NCBI RefSeq assembly: GCF_004799325.1
Contig: NZ_SSMD01000001.1
Span: 496,001-560,000, forward strand
Length of the DNA stretch: 64,000 bases
Reading direction: 5' to 3'
Source: Thalassobius vesicularis
GTDB taxonomy: Bacteria > Pseudomonadota > Alphaproteobacteria > Rhodobacterales > Rhodobacteraceae
The notes under the pieces are model-generated. The model did no database searches. It was not told the DNA's origin and saw only the letters and a list, made by a program, of their open reading frames with translations. Shown here piece by piece: positions 33,318 to 42,508 of this stretch (positions within the stretch are counted from its first letter, which is position 1; each line of letters opens with the position of its first letter). The translations under genes were made by a program, and so were the position numbers.

Positions 33318-35477
33318 ATGGCGCAATCGGTTCATCGTGACCCGGCTTCGACGGCCGGGCAGTCTCATCGCAAGCAGGACGACGAAGGGCTCGACCTGCT
33401 GCATCTTCTTTCCACGCTCTGGCAGGGGAAGTGGTTCATCGCGGGCTGTGTCGCCGTCGCGTTGCTGATCGCGGGCTATTATGCCTTCCGCGTCGCCGTG
33501 CCGCGCTACTCGGCCACCGCGAACCTGGCGCTGCAAATGCGCAGCCAACTGGTCAACGAGGTGGACAACGCCGCCGCCACGATCGCCCCCGAATTTTCCG
33601 CCATGTATACCGAGCTGGAGGTCATCACCTCGCGCCGGATCATCGAGGAAACCGTCCGCAAGCTGGAGCTGACCAAAGACCCCGAGTTCAACCCCCTGCT
33701 GCGCGAACCCCCTGCCCTGTCGGTCGAGGGGATGAAACGCGGCCTGCGGGCCCTGATCGGCTCGGACCTGCCCAGCGCGCCCGAGAACCTGATCACCGAT
33801 GATGAAGCCGCGTTTTCGGCCACCGTCTCGGCGGTGCGTGGTGCGGTGGCGGCGGATACCAAGCGGTACACCTACATCTTCAACATCACCGCCACCTCCG
33901 AAGACCCGCGCAAATCCGCGCTGATCGCCAATTCCGTGGCCGAGACCTACATCGAGAACCAGATCGCCGTGAAATACGAAGCGGTCGAGCAGGCCATCAG
34001 TTGGCTGTCCGAACGCGTCGTCGCGCTGGAATCCGAACTGAAGGACAAAGAGGACGCGATCAAGGCGCTGCGCTCGGAAACCGACCTGATCAACGCCGAC
34101 ACGCTTGAGGCGCTGAACCGTCAGGCCAAGGACAACCGCGACCGGCTGCAGGAAACCCGCATCTCCGCGACCGAGGCGCACGCCCGTCTGGGCCGCCTGC
34201 TGGCGATGCGCGACGCCGCCGATCTGGACACGCTGACCAAAACGCTGAACGACCCGACCCTGACCCGCCTTCTGGCCGAGGTCAAAGCCGGCACCGAGAA
34301 CGGCCGCCACCTGTACGACTCGCGGCTGGAGCTGCTGCTGACCCGCGCCCGCACCGCCGCCGAGCGTCTGGACGCACAGGCCGGCGCGCTGGAACAGGCG
34401 CTGGAGCGGCTTCAGACCCAGATCGCCACGCAGGCCGACGACCTGACCAAGCTGGTCCAGATGGAGCGTGACGCGCAGGCGACCAGCGTCCTCTACGACA
34501 CCTTCCTGTCGCGGCTGAAGGAAACCACCGTGCAGCGCGGCCTGCAGCAGGCGGACGTGCGGGTAATCTCGGAGGCCACCCGTGGCCGCTACGTCGAGCC
34601 GCGCAAATCCATGATCCTTGGCATCGCGATGGTCCTTGGCGCGGTGCTGGGCACGATGGTGATCCTGCTGCGGCAATTCCTGTTCAAGGGCTTCCGCACC
34701 GCCGACGAGTTGTCCAAATTCTCGGGTGTGGCCGTGCTGGGGCAGATCCCGCGCATCCCGATCAAATCCCGGTCTGAACTGATCCCCTATCTGGTCGACA
34801 AACCCACATCCGCCGCCGCCGAGGCCGTGCGCAACCTGCGCACCTCGATCCTGCTGTCGGATCTGGACAACCCGCCCAAGGTGATCATGTCCACTTCCTC
34901 GATCCCGGCCGAGGGCAAGACCACGCAAGCCATCGCGCTGGCGCACAACCTGTCCGGTCTGGGCAAGCGGGTGCTGCTGGTCGAGGGCGACATTCGCCGC
35001 CGCACCTTTACCAAGTACTTCACCAAGGCCAGCCCCCACGGCGTGCTGTCCGTGCTGGCGGGCTCGGTCCCGTTGGCGGATGCGGTCGTGCATGACGACC
35101 TGGTGAATGCCGACGTGCTGATGGGCGAAAAGACCAACGTGAACGCCGCCGACGTGTTCAGCTCGGAAACCTTCCACGCCTTCGTGCGGGATGCGCGCCA
35201 GCACTACGACTTCATCATCATCGACACGCCCCCCGTTCTGGTCGTGCCGGATGCCCGCGTGATCGCGCAGTCGGTCGATGCGGTCGTGTTCTCGGTCAGC
35301 TGGGACAGCACCACCAAGGCGCAGGTCGCCGAAGGGCTGGAGCAGTTCCGCATCGTCAACCAGAAGGTCACCGGCCTGGTGCTGTCGCAGATCGATCCGG
35401 TCCGGATGAAGCGTTACGGCTACGGCGGCAAATACGGCGCCTACTCGCAATACGGCAACGCCTATTACGGGCTGTAA
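33318..35477 (+). CDS. wzc: Wzc-type polysaccharide co-polymerase with C-terminal BY-kinase, EPS system 2
   Basis: This 719-residue inner-membrane protein has a transmembrane helix at about 38-58, a long periplasmic coiled-coil region (about 190-400) and a second helix at about 430-450. A cytoplasmic tyrosine-kinase domain starts at about 500, with P-loop SIPAEGKTT, Walker A' (LLVEGDIRRRTF) and Walker B (IIIDTPP). The last 21 residues contain seven tyrosines, the usual autophosphorylation cluster. It controls polymer length and export together with Wza, encoded convergently at 35575-36936. Contrast the split Wzz and kinase of system 1. Confidence 0.93.
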   Translation: MAQSVHRDPASTAGQSHRKQDDEGLDLLHLLSTLWQGKWFIAGCVAVALLIAGYYAFRVAVPRYSATANLALQMRSQLVNEVDNAAATIAPEFSAMYTELEVITSRRIIEETVRKLELTKDPEFNPLLREPPALSVEGMKRGLRALIGSDLPSAPENLITDDEAAFSATVSAVRGAVAADTKRYTYIFNITATSEDPRKSALIANSVAETYIENQIAVKYEAVEQAISWLSERVVALESELKDKEDAIKALRSETDLINADTLEALNRQAKDNRDRLQETRISATEAHARLGRLLAMRDAADLDTLTKTLNDPTLTRLLAEVKAGTENGRHLYDSRLELLLTRARTAAERLDAQAGALEQALERLQTQIATQADDLTKLVQMERDAQATSVLYDTFLSRLKETTVQRGLQQADVRVISEATRGRYVEPRKSMILGIAMVLGAVLGTMVILLRQFLFKGFRTADELSKFSGVAVLGQIPRIPIKSRSELIPYLVDKPTSAAAEAVRNLRTSILLSDLDNPPKVIMSTSSIPAEGKTTQAIALAHNLSGLGKRVLLVEGDIRRRTFTKYFTKASPHGVLSVLAGSVPLADAVVHDDLVNADVLMGEKTNVNAADVFSSETFHAFVRDARQHYDFIIIDTPPVLVVPDARVIAQSVDAVVFSVSWDSTTKAQVAEGLEQFRIVNQKVTGLVLSQIDPVRMKRYGYGGKYGAYSQYGNAYYGL

Positions 35478-35537
35478 GCTGGCGTACGAAAAAGCCCGAG
35501 AATCTTACAATTTCGCCGGTTAAACGGATGTCAAAGC

Positions 35538-35566
35538 AACGGCCCCATCACGGGGCCGTTGGTCTT
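35538..35566. terminator. Intrinsic terminator between wzc and wza (convergent)
   Basis: A perfect nine-base stem, AACGGCCCC (35538-35546) and GGGGCCGTT (35552-35560), with a five-base loop ATCAC is followed by GGTCTTT on the plus strand. It is placed 60 bases after the wzc stop and just past the wza stop on the other strand. It probably serves both converging transcripts. Confidence 0.8.
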
Positions 35567-35574
35567 TGCGCCGA

Positions 35575-36936
35575 TCAGTTGACCGCGCTCGCCGACCCCA
35601 GGATCGTGGGGAACATCTGCTGCAGCGCGCGGCCCCACTTGGTAATCGGTTGTTCTTCAATGAAAATCACGTCGTTGGGACGCATTTCCATCCGCGTGGC
35701 CAGGGTGATGTTGATGGCGTTGCGCGCATCCAGATGCCAAGCCGTTACCGCACCGAATTCCTCGGGGTCCGAGGACGCCCGCAACACGTAAATCTGCGCC
35801 GGATTGCCAGTCGCCGTGTTGAACCCGCCCTTGTCATACAGCACGTCTGCCAGCGTAACCTGTTGATTATACGGCAAAACAAAGCGCCCCTGGTTGCGAA
35901 CCTCGCCCGCCAGATAGACATAGTCGCGCTTGTTGCCGCCCATCTCTTCGCGGGTGCGATAGTTGTCGCGCAGGTCCATCTGGACCTGTCGGCGCATCGA
36001 CATTTCCGCCTGCAACTCTTGCAGCGCGGTGTGACGCGCGTTGCGTTTCAGCTCGGTCGCGCGCAGCGTCTGGGTGTAATATTCCATAGCGCGATCAAGG
36101 TCATAGCTGGTGTCGACAAAGATCGCGTCGCCATCCGTCAGCAGCGTTTTGCCCAGTTCCGGGCGCTTGACGAAGGTCTCCAGCGGGATCTGGTACAGCG
36201 TCCCGTTGCGGTACAACCGGATCGAGGCATATTCCCTGTCCTTCGCCGTCAGCCCACCAACGGCGGCCAGAGCTTCGGACAAATTCAATGGATTCAAGGT
36301 GATAGGCACCACAGCCGGGTTACGCACCGCACCACCCACCGACACGCGGCGCGAGTTGAACTCGGACACTTCCAGCGAAAACGCCGGGTCGATCTGGTTT
36401 TCGACCAGCACCTGGAACAGCTTCGCCTCGGCCTCGTCCAGCGTCATGCCCGCCAGCGTCACCGGCCCGATATCCGGGATCGCGATCGCGCCATCGTCGC
36501 GGACGGTATAGCCCTGACGCTGGTTCTGCGCGGCCAGCAGGCCGGTCAGCTGTTCCACCGTGGACGCGGCAGATTTAGTGGCTAGCAGCAGCACGTCCCC
36601 TACACCTATGCGGTACGGCTCGGGGTTCAGCGAGGGCGGCAGCCGGGTTTCCAGCGCGAGGCCGGCATTGCCGGGGTGCATCGGCGGCTCGGGCAGGGCG
36701 CCCAGCCCCTTCATCTGGCCGGGATAGGCGACCTGCGAGAACACGTCCGGCAGGCTGCGCGGGGTATAGGCCGCACGGTTGGCAACCAGCACGGTCTGCG
36801 CGGTCAAGGCCACGACACGCACCTCGGCCCCCTGCGCCTGCTGCTTCACCGAGGGACTGTGATACGTCACCCCGCATGCGCCAGTGGCCAGAAAAGTGCC
36901 CAGAAGCAATGCCTTAGCCAGTTTTTTTGCAGCCAT
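35575..36936 (-). CDS. wza: Wza-type outer-membrane polysaccharide export lipoprotein
   Basis: This 453-residue export protein has a lipoprotein signal peptide with lipobox LATGAC (Cys 21). It is followed by a poly-export domain (YRIGVGDVLLLAT) and SLBB-type segments (RVSVGGAVRNPAV; YVYLAGEVRNQGRF). It would form the outer-membrane channel that receives polymer from the Wzc co-polymerase encoded convergently. It is the last gene of the long minus-strand EPS run, 36 bases after the YjbF-like gene. No second Wza is visible, so system 1 either uses this one or has its own outside the window. Confidence 0.92.
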   Translation of the reverse strand: MAAKKLAKALLLGTFLATGACGVTYHSPSVKQQAQGAEVRVVALTAQTVLVANRAAYTPRSLPDVFSQVAYPGQMKGLGALPEPPMHPGNAGLALETRLPPSLNPEPYRIGVGDVLLLATKSAASTVEQLTGLLAAQNQRQGYTVRDDGAIAIPDIGPVTLAGMTLDEAEAKLFQVLVENQIDPAFSLEVSEFNSRRVSVGGAVRNPAVVPITLNPLNLSEALAAVGGLTAKDREYASIRLYRNGTLYQIPLETFVKRPELGKTLLTDGDAIFVDTSYDLDRAMEYYTQTLRATELKRNARHTALQELQAEMSMRRQVQMDLRDNYRTREEMGGNKRDYVYLAGEVRNQGRFVLPYNQQVTLADVLYDKGGFNTATGNPAQIYVLRASSDPEEFGAVTAWHLDARNAINITLATRMEMRPNDVIFIEEQPITKWGRALQQMFPTILGSASAVN

Positions 36937-36972
36937 GTGCTCGTCCTCGTTGGGGCGCCAGTTGCACCCGTA

Positions 36973-37566
36973 TTACCGCACCAGAAGTTCGGTTTCCATA
37001 TACCCCAGTCCGGGGCTGATCCATTGTTTCGACTTCCAGATCGTGCCATCGGCCCCGATCCAGAAGGTATTCGCGATGCTGCCTTGGGGTCCAAAGCAGG
37101 TTTCCTCGACCCGCGTCGTATCGTGTTGACGTTCGACGATCTCAATCCGGTCGGCGGCGCGCAGTTCCTCGCGGCAACGGAAGGCCTTGAAAACAGGCTG
37201 ATATTCGCCGTCCAGATAGGTGTGGATGCGGGTGTATTCGGCCCCGTCCTGCCCGTCCAGCATCGCCAGCGTATCGCGGACATCGGCGGCCATCAGGTCG
37301 TCACCCATGCCCCGCGTCGCCACCAGCAGCCCCTGCTGCAACGAAATACTGACCCCATCGCCCGAGCGCCAAGTCACGACATCGCCGTTCCGGCCAGCGG
37401 GAATCATGGTTGCCAGCGTGCCCGCCCCGGTCAGACGCGCCGCGATCAGCGGGGTTTCCACCGTGTCCAGCTGCCTCCGCGACACGATGCTGTCCAGGCT
37501 GACGTAAATCCCCTTCGGCTGCGTACAGCCAGCCAACAGCAGCAAGAGGGCGAGGGTGCGGATCAT
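36973..37566 (-). CDS. yjbF: YjbF/GfcB-family lipoprotein
   Basis: This 197-residue lipoprotein has signal peptide MIRTLALLLLLAGC with lipobox cysteine at residue 14 and the YjbF/GfcB-type body. Proteins of this family accompany YjbH in E. coli EPS and group 4 capsule operons and are thought to act in periplasmic or outer-membrane export. Its ATG overlaps the YjbH stop by four bases, so they are translationally coupled. Its exact biochemical function is not known in the family. Confidence 0.82.
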   Translation of the reverse strand: MIRTLALLLLLAGCTQPKGIYVSLDSIVSRRQLDTVETPLIAARLTGAGTLATMIPAGRNGDVVTWRSGDGVSISLQQGLLVATRGMGDDLMAADVRDTLAMLDGQDGAEYTRIHTYLDGEYQPVFKAFRCREELRAADRIEIVERQHDTTRVEETCFGPQGSIANTFWIGADGTIWKSKQWISPGLGYMETELLVR

Positions 37567-39707
37567 CTCCAGAACCTCCCCCAGCCAGCGCGCAGGTCTT
37601 CTTGTTGCAGGCCGCGCACGGTTTCATACAGCCGCCCCGAAACGTTCAACCGCGCGCCGCCGTCCCGCGTGACGGGGCGGATGACGGTCGTGTATTGCTC
37701 GGTCGAGGGCTGGCCCGACACCCAGTTCAACGGCACCGTGATGCGCAGGCCCTTGTCGAACGAGCCTTCGCCGAAATCGTCAAAGCTGACGTCAGTGAAC
37801 GTGGCGAAAAAGCCGACCTTCCAGCCGTTCAGGAATTCCCGATCCAGCGACATGGTGGCGCCCCAGTCGCCCGCCAGATAGCGGCCCGCATCGACCTGCC
37901 CGTGATAGCCGTTGCCGATATCCCAGTAGGCCGAAACATGGCCCGAGGTGACCTCGTAATCGCGGAACCCGAACAGCTGGTCAAAGTCGCGCTGCTTGAC
38001 GTGGTTGACCTCTAGCCCGATGGCCAGATCGCTGTTCGCAGGCTTCCACAGAAGTTCCCCGGACACGCCGCCGAACATCGTCTCCAGATAGCCCGCAGTG
38101 ACGCGACCGTACATGTTCGCGGCGGGCTGGAAGTAATACGCGCCGGTCAGCTCGGTCAGCGAGGGGTCGCCCTCGCGTTCGTAGATGTTGAAGTCGGACC
38201 GGACATGCGGCAGCACCGAGGTCGAGGGCCGGTTGGAGTCGTCGAGGTTACCCAACAGCTTTTTGCGCACGGCCCCGCGGAACACCAGCCCCGGCGCGGG
38301 CTCGTACTTGCCCTTTAGTTCCATGCCCAAATCGGCTCTGATTGGCGCATCAGGGTCGAAAAAGCTGGGCGACAGGTAGGGCTTGAAGCTCCAGTCGAAC
38401 AGTGGATAGCGGCCGGTGATCGGCGTCAGCTGCGCCTGCGCGGTGTCGAACTGGGCACGCGCGTAGCTGCGCCAAGCCCCGTCCGTGTCGAACTCCAGCT
38501 TCTCCATATCCGCGCGACGCAGGGTGACTGCGCTGCCCCGGATCCCGGCCGAGACCGGGACGATCACAAAGGTCTCGACCTGCGGCGGCACGATCCCAGT
38601 CAGGTGACGCGCGGTGCGGCCGATCGCCTGGGCGGTGGTGGCGTAACGCTCGTTCTCGATCTCGACGGTGACGGTGACGGTGCGCGGGCCGATGTCGATG
38701 GCGTGCAGCCGGATGCCATCGTTCATCAACGCCTGACTGATCCGGCCCGTCTGGACGTTGGGATTGACCATGTCCGCAGTCCAGCCCAGCTTGGCCAGCT
38801 CGGCGCGGGGCACCACGGGCGGCGGAGCCTTATCCTGACCGGCCGCGGCGGGCGGCGTTTTGGGGTTCAGGCCAAGGGTCACGTTCGCCCCGATCTCGGA
38901 CCCGTACAGATAGCTAAGGCCGACGATGACATGCGGACGCCAGGCGTAGGACACCCCAAAATTCAGCGGGGACTTGCGGTCGAACGCGCTGCCATCCTCG
39001 GACGGGTAAGCATCCGAGGAATACTCGGCGATCACGCGCAGCTTGTCGGTCGCCTGCCACTCGACCCCGCCGAAAAACGCTGCATCACCCCGGAACCAGT
39101 TGTTGGTGCGCACGACCCCGCCATTGTCGCTGCCACGCCCGGGCCGGGTGTCGAAATGCCCCGACAGCGTGGACAGCGGATTGCGGAAAGAATTAATGCC
39201 AGCCAGACGCCCCCAACCGATCCCGCCGGTCAGCCGCAGCGACGGCGACACCGATTTCGAGGCGACCACGTATTCCGACGAATACAGGCCCGTCCCCAGG
39301 AAATCGTTCAGACCGACCGCAACAGCGGGGCGGCGCTGATCCTCGTCCAGAATGCGGTAATGGACCGAGAAGCTACGGTCGAACCTGTAATCCGAGACCG
39401 GCCCGCTGGGGTTCGGCCGCACATGATACAGCAGGGCATAGCGGAAACTGCCGGACAGACGGTCGGAAATCTGGAACGTCAGCGTGTTCCGGGTCTGGTT
39501 CTTGAAGTGGCTGCTGGTAAAGGCAAGCTCTCCGTCCGGGCGCGAATGCGCTGCGGGCATGTCGATCAGACCGGAAAACCCGTAGCTGTTATACCCGGCA
39601 TACCCCGAAAACCCACCCGCCTGTTGCGGGATCGCCGGCCCCGCGGAAAGCAGAGCCAAACAGGATACGGTCATCCCGCACCAGTAGTGGATAGGTCGGC
39701 GTTTCAT
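37563..39707 (-). CDS. yjbH: YjbH/GfcD-family outer-membrane protein
   Basis: This 714-residue secreted protein has an N-terminal signal peptide (about 1-28) and a long region of alternating aromatic and polar residues, as expected for an outer-membrane beta-barrel. Family features include the early FSGLIDMPAAHSRPDGEL segment, the barrel strands, and the C-terminal DREFLNGWKVGFF region. It is paired with YjbF and Wza. In group 4 capsule systems the homologue takes part in export, although the mechanism is not established. It may form an alternative or accessory outer-membrane pore. Confidence 0.85.
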   Translation of the reverse strand: MKRRPIHYWCGMTVSCLALLSAGPAIPQQAGGFSGYAGYNSYGFSGLIDMPAAHSRPDGELAFTSSHFKNQTRNTLTFQISDRLSGSFRYALLYHVRPNPSGPVSDYRFDRSFSVHYRILDEDQRRPAVAVGLNDFLGTGLYSSEYVVASKSVSPSLRLTGGIGWGRLAGINSFRNPLSTLSGHFDTRPGRGSDNGGVVRTNNWFRGDAAFFGGVEWQATDKLRVIAEYSSDAYPSEDGSAFDRKSPLNFGVSYAWRPHVIVGLSYLYGSEIGANVTLGLNPKTPPAAAGQDKAPPPVVPRAELAKLGWTADMVNPNVQTGRISQALMNDGIRLHAIDIGPRTVTVTVEIENERYATTAQAIGRTARHLTGIVPPQVETFVIVPVSAGIRGSAVTLRRADMEKLEFDTDGAWRSYARAQFDTAQAQLTPITGRYPLFDWSFKPYLSPSFFDPDAPIRADLGMELKGKYEPAPGLVFRGAVRKKLLGNLDDSNRPSTSVLPHVRSDFNIYEREGDPSLTELTGAYYFQPAANMYGRVTAGYLETMFGGVSGELLWKPANSDLAIGLEVNHVKQRDFDQLFGFRDYEVTSGHVSAYWDIGNGYHGQVDAGRYLAGDWGATMSLDREFLNGWKVGFFATFTDVSFDDFGEGSFDKGLRITVPLNWVSGQPSTEQYTTVIRPVTRDGGARLNVSGRLYETVRGLQQEDLRAGWGRFWR

Positions 39708-39804
39708 CCCAGGTTTTGGTAATCGTCACGAGAACAGAGCAGCTTCCCCATGTATGACACAACATATAGGGGGTCTTTAAGGGTTTTTTGCACCTCAAAG
39801 CAGA

Positions 39805-40566
39805 TTATGTGGTCAGGAAGCGTACTTTGCCGTCCGCAATCAACGCCGCCGTCAGCCGGCCTGTTGCATATGCTCCGGTATCAACCGCGATCCGCCCCAT
39901 CGCGGCCTTGGGCTGATCCACGATTACGTGGCCATAGACCACCCATTGCCCGTCTGTCCGGGCTTTCTCGGCAAAGTTCTTGTGCCCCCAGGTCAGGTTC
40001 CGGGTCGGCTGATCCGGGATCGGGCGGGCGGGATCAGCGCCTGCATGGGTGACGTGGATGTTGCCGCTGCTCCAATGGACCGGCCGGGCACGCAGCCAGT
40101 CGATCACCCGATCGCCCATCGCCAGCGCAAGGGCATCCCGCATCCGCTGCATCGACATCGGGTCGGTCCCCGCCATCGACACGCCATAGCTGGACAGCGT
40201 TTGCAGACCGCCGAATTTCAGCCACCGTTCGCCATTGTCGATCGGGTTGTCCAGAAAGTTCAGGCACATTTCCTCGTGGTTGCCACGCAGGCAGAACACG
40301 GGTTGGTTGCCTTCTTCCGAGGCGGACATCATCAACTCCAGCACTTGCGCGCTGTTTTCGCCCCGGTCGATGTAATCCCCAACAAAAACGGCGGGCAGGC
40401 CGGGGGCGTTGGTCAGGATGATCTGCTCTAACTTCTCGACCAGATCGACGCGGCCATGTACATCACCGATGGCCAGAAACGGCTGCTGCGGCGCGATAGG
40501 GTGCGTGAACCCTTTCGCATCGCCCGTGTCCGATTTACGCCCGAATATGCCCATCAGCTTTGCCAT
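39805..40566 (-). CDS. PPP-family metallophosphatase (serine/threonine or tyrosine protein phosphatase)
   Basis: This 253-residue enzyme has the three PPP metal-site signatures: GDVHGR, GDYIDRGE and RGNHEE. A later VTHAG and VYGHV supply the remaining histidines. The ATG at 40566 is chosen because the upstream in-frame extension to 40746 would run into the YdcF gene and has poor sequence. It lies within the EPS operon, and no Wzb (low-molecular-weight) or PHP-type tyrosine phosphatase is visible in the window. It is therefore a candidate to dephosphorylate the Wzc or CpsD tyrosine cluster, although serine/threonine activity is more usual for PPP enzymes. Confidence 0.86.
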   Translation of the reverse strand: MAKLMGIFGRKSDTGDAKGFTHPIAPQQPFLAIGDVHGRVDLVEKLEQIILTNAPGLPAVFVGDYIDRGENSAQVLELMMSASEEGNQPVFCLRGNHEEMCLNFLDNPIDNGERWLKFGGLQTLSSYGVSMAGTDPMSMQRMRDALALAMGDRVIDWLRARPVHWSSGNIHVTHAGADPARPIPDQPTRNLTWGHKNFAEKARTDGQWVVYGHVIVDQPKAAMGRIAVDTGAYATGRLTAALIADGKVRFLTT

Positions 40567-40613
40567 CAAGCCATGAATACCGACCCCTCGGACAAAGGCA
40601 AGGGCTCGCCCGG

Positions 40614-41399
40614 TCAGCGCCCCGTCAAACGGTAAACGATCGAACCCACGGTCTCTTTGATGGCGATGTTGAACAGGCGCAGGTTGCGGGACAGGTCCCA
40701 GCCAAGGCCACCCCGGAACGAGCCCGACCGGAAATCGACCGGCCAAGCCACCACATTCGGCCAGCCTGCCGCCTCGAAACTACGCATGGCGCGCGGCATG
40801 TGCCAGGCAGAGGTGACCAGGACCCAGACCTCCTCGGGCTGAGGGGCGACGAGTTGCAGGGAATTGCGGGCGTTTTCTGCCGTGTTGCGCGACCGCCCTT
40901 CCAGCAGGATACGCCCCGGCGCGATGCCAAGCGATGTGAACAGACGCTGCGCCATCCCGGCTTGGGGCAAGTTGGTCCGCCCCAGATCCCCCAGCGCGCC
41001 ACTGCCACCGGTGAACAACAGCTTGGCGTTCGGATGTGCCAGGGCCAAGGCGGCGCCCTCGATAAACCGTTCGGCGGCTTCGTTGACCTGCGGCTGATTG
41101 CGATCACGGGCCAGACCGGCCTGCTCGGCCCCGCCAAGAACGATGATGCCGTCGACCCGCGTAAGGTTGGGGGCGACCGGATAGGTATCCTCCAGCGGCC
41201 TGAGGAGCATGTCGCCCAGTGGCAAGCTGGTCAGCGCCACCAAGGCCACCAGCCCCAGACCCGAGGCAACACGCGCCGCCAAAACCCGCCCGCGCCACCG
41301 CATCAGGGCCGCCAGAAGGAACAGGCAGATGATCCAGCTTTCGGCCTTCAGCCCCGCGCCGGCCAGCTTTGACAGGATGAAAAAGCCGGTGTCCATCAT
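40614..41399 (-). CDS. YdcF/ElyC-family (DUF218) membrane protein
   Basis: This 261-residue protein has two N-terminal hydrophobic helices (about 18-36 and 45-62), followed by the DUF218 domain with VDGIIVLGGA, LLFTGGSG and WVLVTSAWHMPRA. The family includes ElyC and SanA, linked to cell-envelope and lipid-carrier homeostasis, but the reaction is unsettled. Its ATG overlaps the stop of the neighbouring GT4 by four bases. Here it may influence availability of undecaprenyl carriers for EPS synthesis; this is an inference from family and context. Confidence 0.83.
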   Translation of the reverse strand: MMDTGFFILSKLAGAGLKAESWIICLFLLAALMRWRGRVLAARVASGLGLVALVALTSLPLGDMLLRPLEDTYPVAPNLTRVDGIIVLGGAEQAGLARDRNQPQVNEAAERFIEGAALALAHPNAKLLFTGGSGALGDLGRTNLPQAGMAQRLFTSLGIAPGRILLEGRSRNTAENARNSLQLVAPQPEEVWVLVTSAWHMPRAMRSFEAAGWPNVVAWPVDFRSGSFRGGLGWDLSRNLRLFNIAIKETVGSIVYRLTGR

Positions 41400-42505
41400 C
41401 GGCCCAGAAGGTCCAGCAACGCCGCCCTGTATGCCTCGACCACGACCGACTGATCGAACTCACGCTCCATCTTGGCGCGGCCGGCCAGCCCCATGGCGTG
41501 TCTTTGTTCCGGCGCAAGAGCGATGAAATTCAGGCAGGAGCGGGCCAAACTCTCTCCATCCTGAGGCGCACACAACAGGCCGGTGATGCCATGCTGCACG
41601 ACCGAGCGACAGCCCGGCACGTCGGTCGCGATCAGGGGGCGGGCCATCGCGGCGGCCTCGATCAACGTGCGCGGCGCGCCCTCGCGGTAGGACGGCAGGA
41701 CGACGCAATCCGCCTGTGCGATTTGGGGGCGCACGTCGCTGGTTTCGCCCAGATAATCCAGATCAATGGCGGGATCCCAACCCGCGACAACCTCGGGCGG
41801 GATGGCGGACCGGTTTTCGGACCCAACCGGGCCAAGGATACGGAACTGCGCCTGCGGGTGCTGCTGCTTCACGATCCGGGCGGCCTGGGCATATTCCAGC
41901 ACGCCCTTGTCGCGGATCAGGCGGGCGATCATCAGGAACACGGGTGCCGTGTCACCGGGCAGTGGCGCCGGCTGAAAGCGCGACAGATCAATGCCCGAGC
42001 CCGGCAGAATACGCGCTTGGTCAGGCTGGATCAGGCGGCGCTGCAGGAACAGGTCAAGGTCATCCGGATTCTGGAAAAAGACGACCGGCAGATCGCGAAA
42101 ACAATAGCGGTAAAGCGCCTCGGCCACGCGTTGCAACAGGCGCGACGACAGAAAGGCGGTGCCCAAGCCAGTCACATTGGGAACGAACGGAATCTCCAGA
42201 CGGCGCGCAGCCAATGCGCCGAACAGGTTGTTCTTGATCGTAAAGCTTAGCACCGCGTCGGGGGCGAGGTCGCGCAGGCACCGCCGCATCTGGCGATAAA
42301 GGGACCAACCGCCGATCGGGGACAGGCCCTTGGTATCCATCTCCAGCGGCACGAAATCACAGCCCATCTGGCGCAGCTTATCCTCGGCCCCGTCCGGGGG
42401 GGCCAGAACGGTGACCTGGTGCCCTTGCTTCAGCAGGAAATGGACCAGCGGGAAGCGGAAATTGGTGATGTTCCAGGCCGCGTTGACTGTCATCACGATA
42501 TGCAT
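41396..42505 (-). CDS. GT4-family glycosyltransferase (PglA/WbpX-like)
   Basis: This 369-residue GT-B enzyme has an N-terminal VNAAWNITNFRFPLV segment typical of the PglA/CapM group of N-acetylgalactosaminyl or related transferases. It also has PNVTGLGTAF, donor-half start FLMIARLIRDKG and E-x7-E as EGAPRTLIE. It is the last glycosyltransferase of the minus-strand EPS 2 operon, three bases from the EpsG-like gene. The sugar is not certain. Confidence 0.87.
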   Translation of the reverse strand: MHIVMTVNAAWNITNFRFPLVHFLLKQGHQVTVLAPPDGAEDKLRQMGCDFVPLEMDTKGLSPIGGWSLYRQMRRCLRDLAPDAVLSFTIKNNLFGALAARRLEIPFVPNVTGLGTAFLSSRLLQRVAEALYRYCFRDLPVVFFQNPDDLDLFLQRRLIQPDQARILPGSGIDLSRFQPAPLPGDTAPVFLMIARLIRDKGVLEYAQAARIVKQQHPQAQFRILGPVGSENRSAIPPEVVAGWDPAIDLDYLGETSDVRPQIAQADCVVLPSYREGAPRTLIEAAAMARPLIATDVPGCRSVVQHGITGLLCAPQDGESLARSCLNFIALAPEQRHAMGLAGRAKMEREFDQSVVVEAYRAALLDLLGR

Positions 42506-42508
42506 GGG

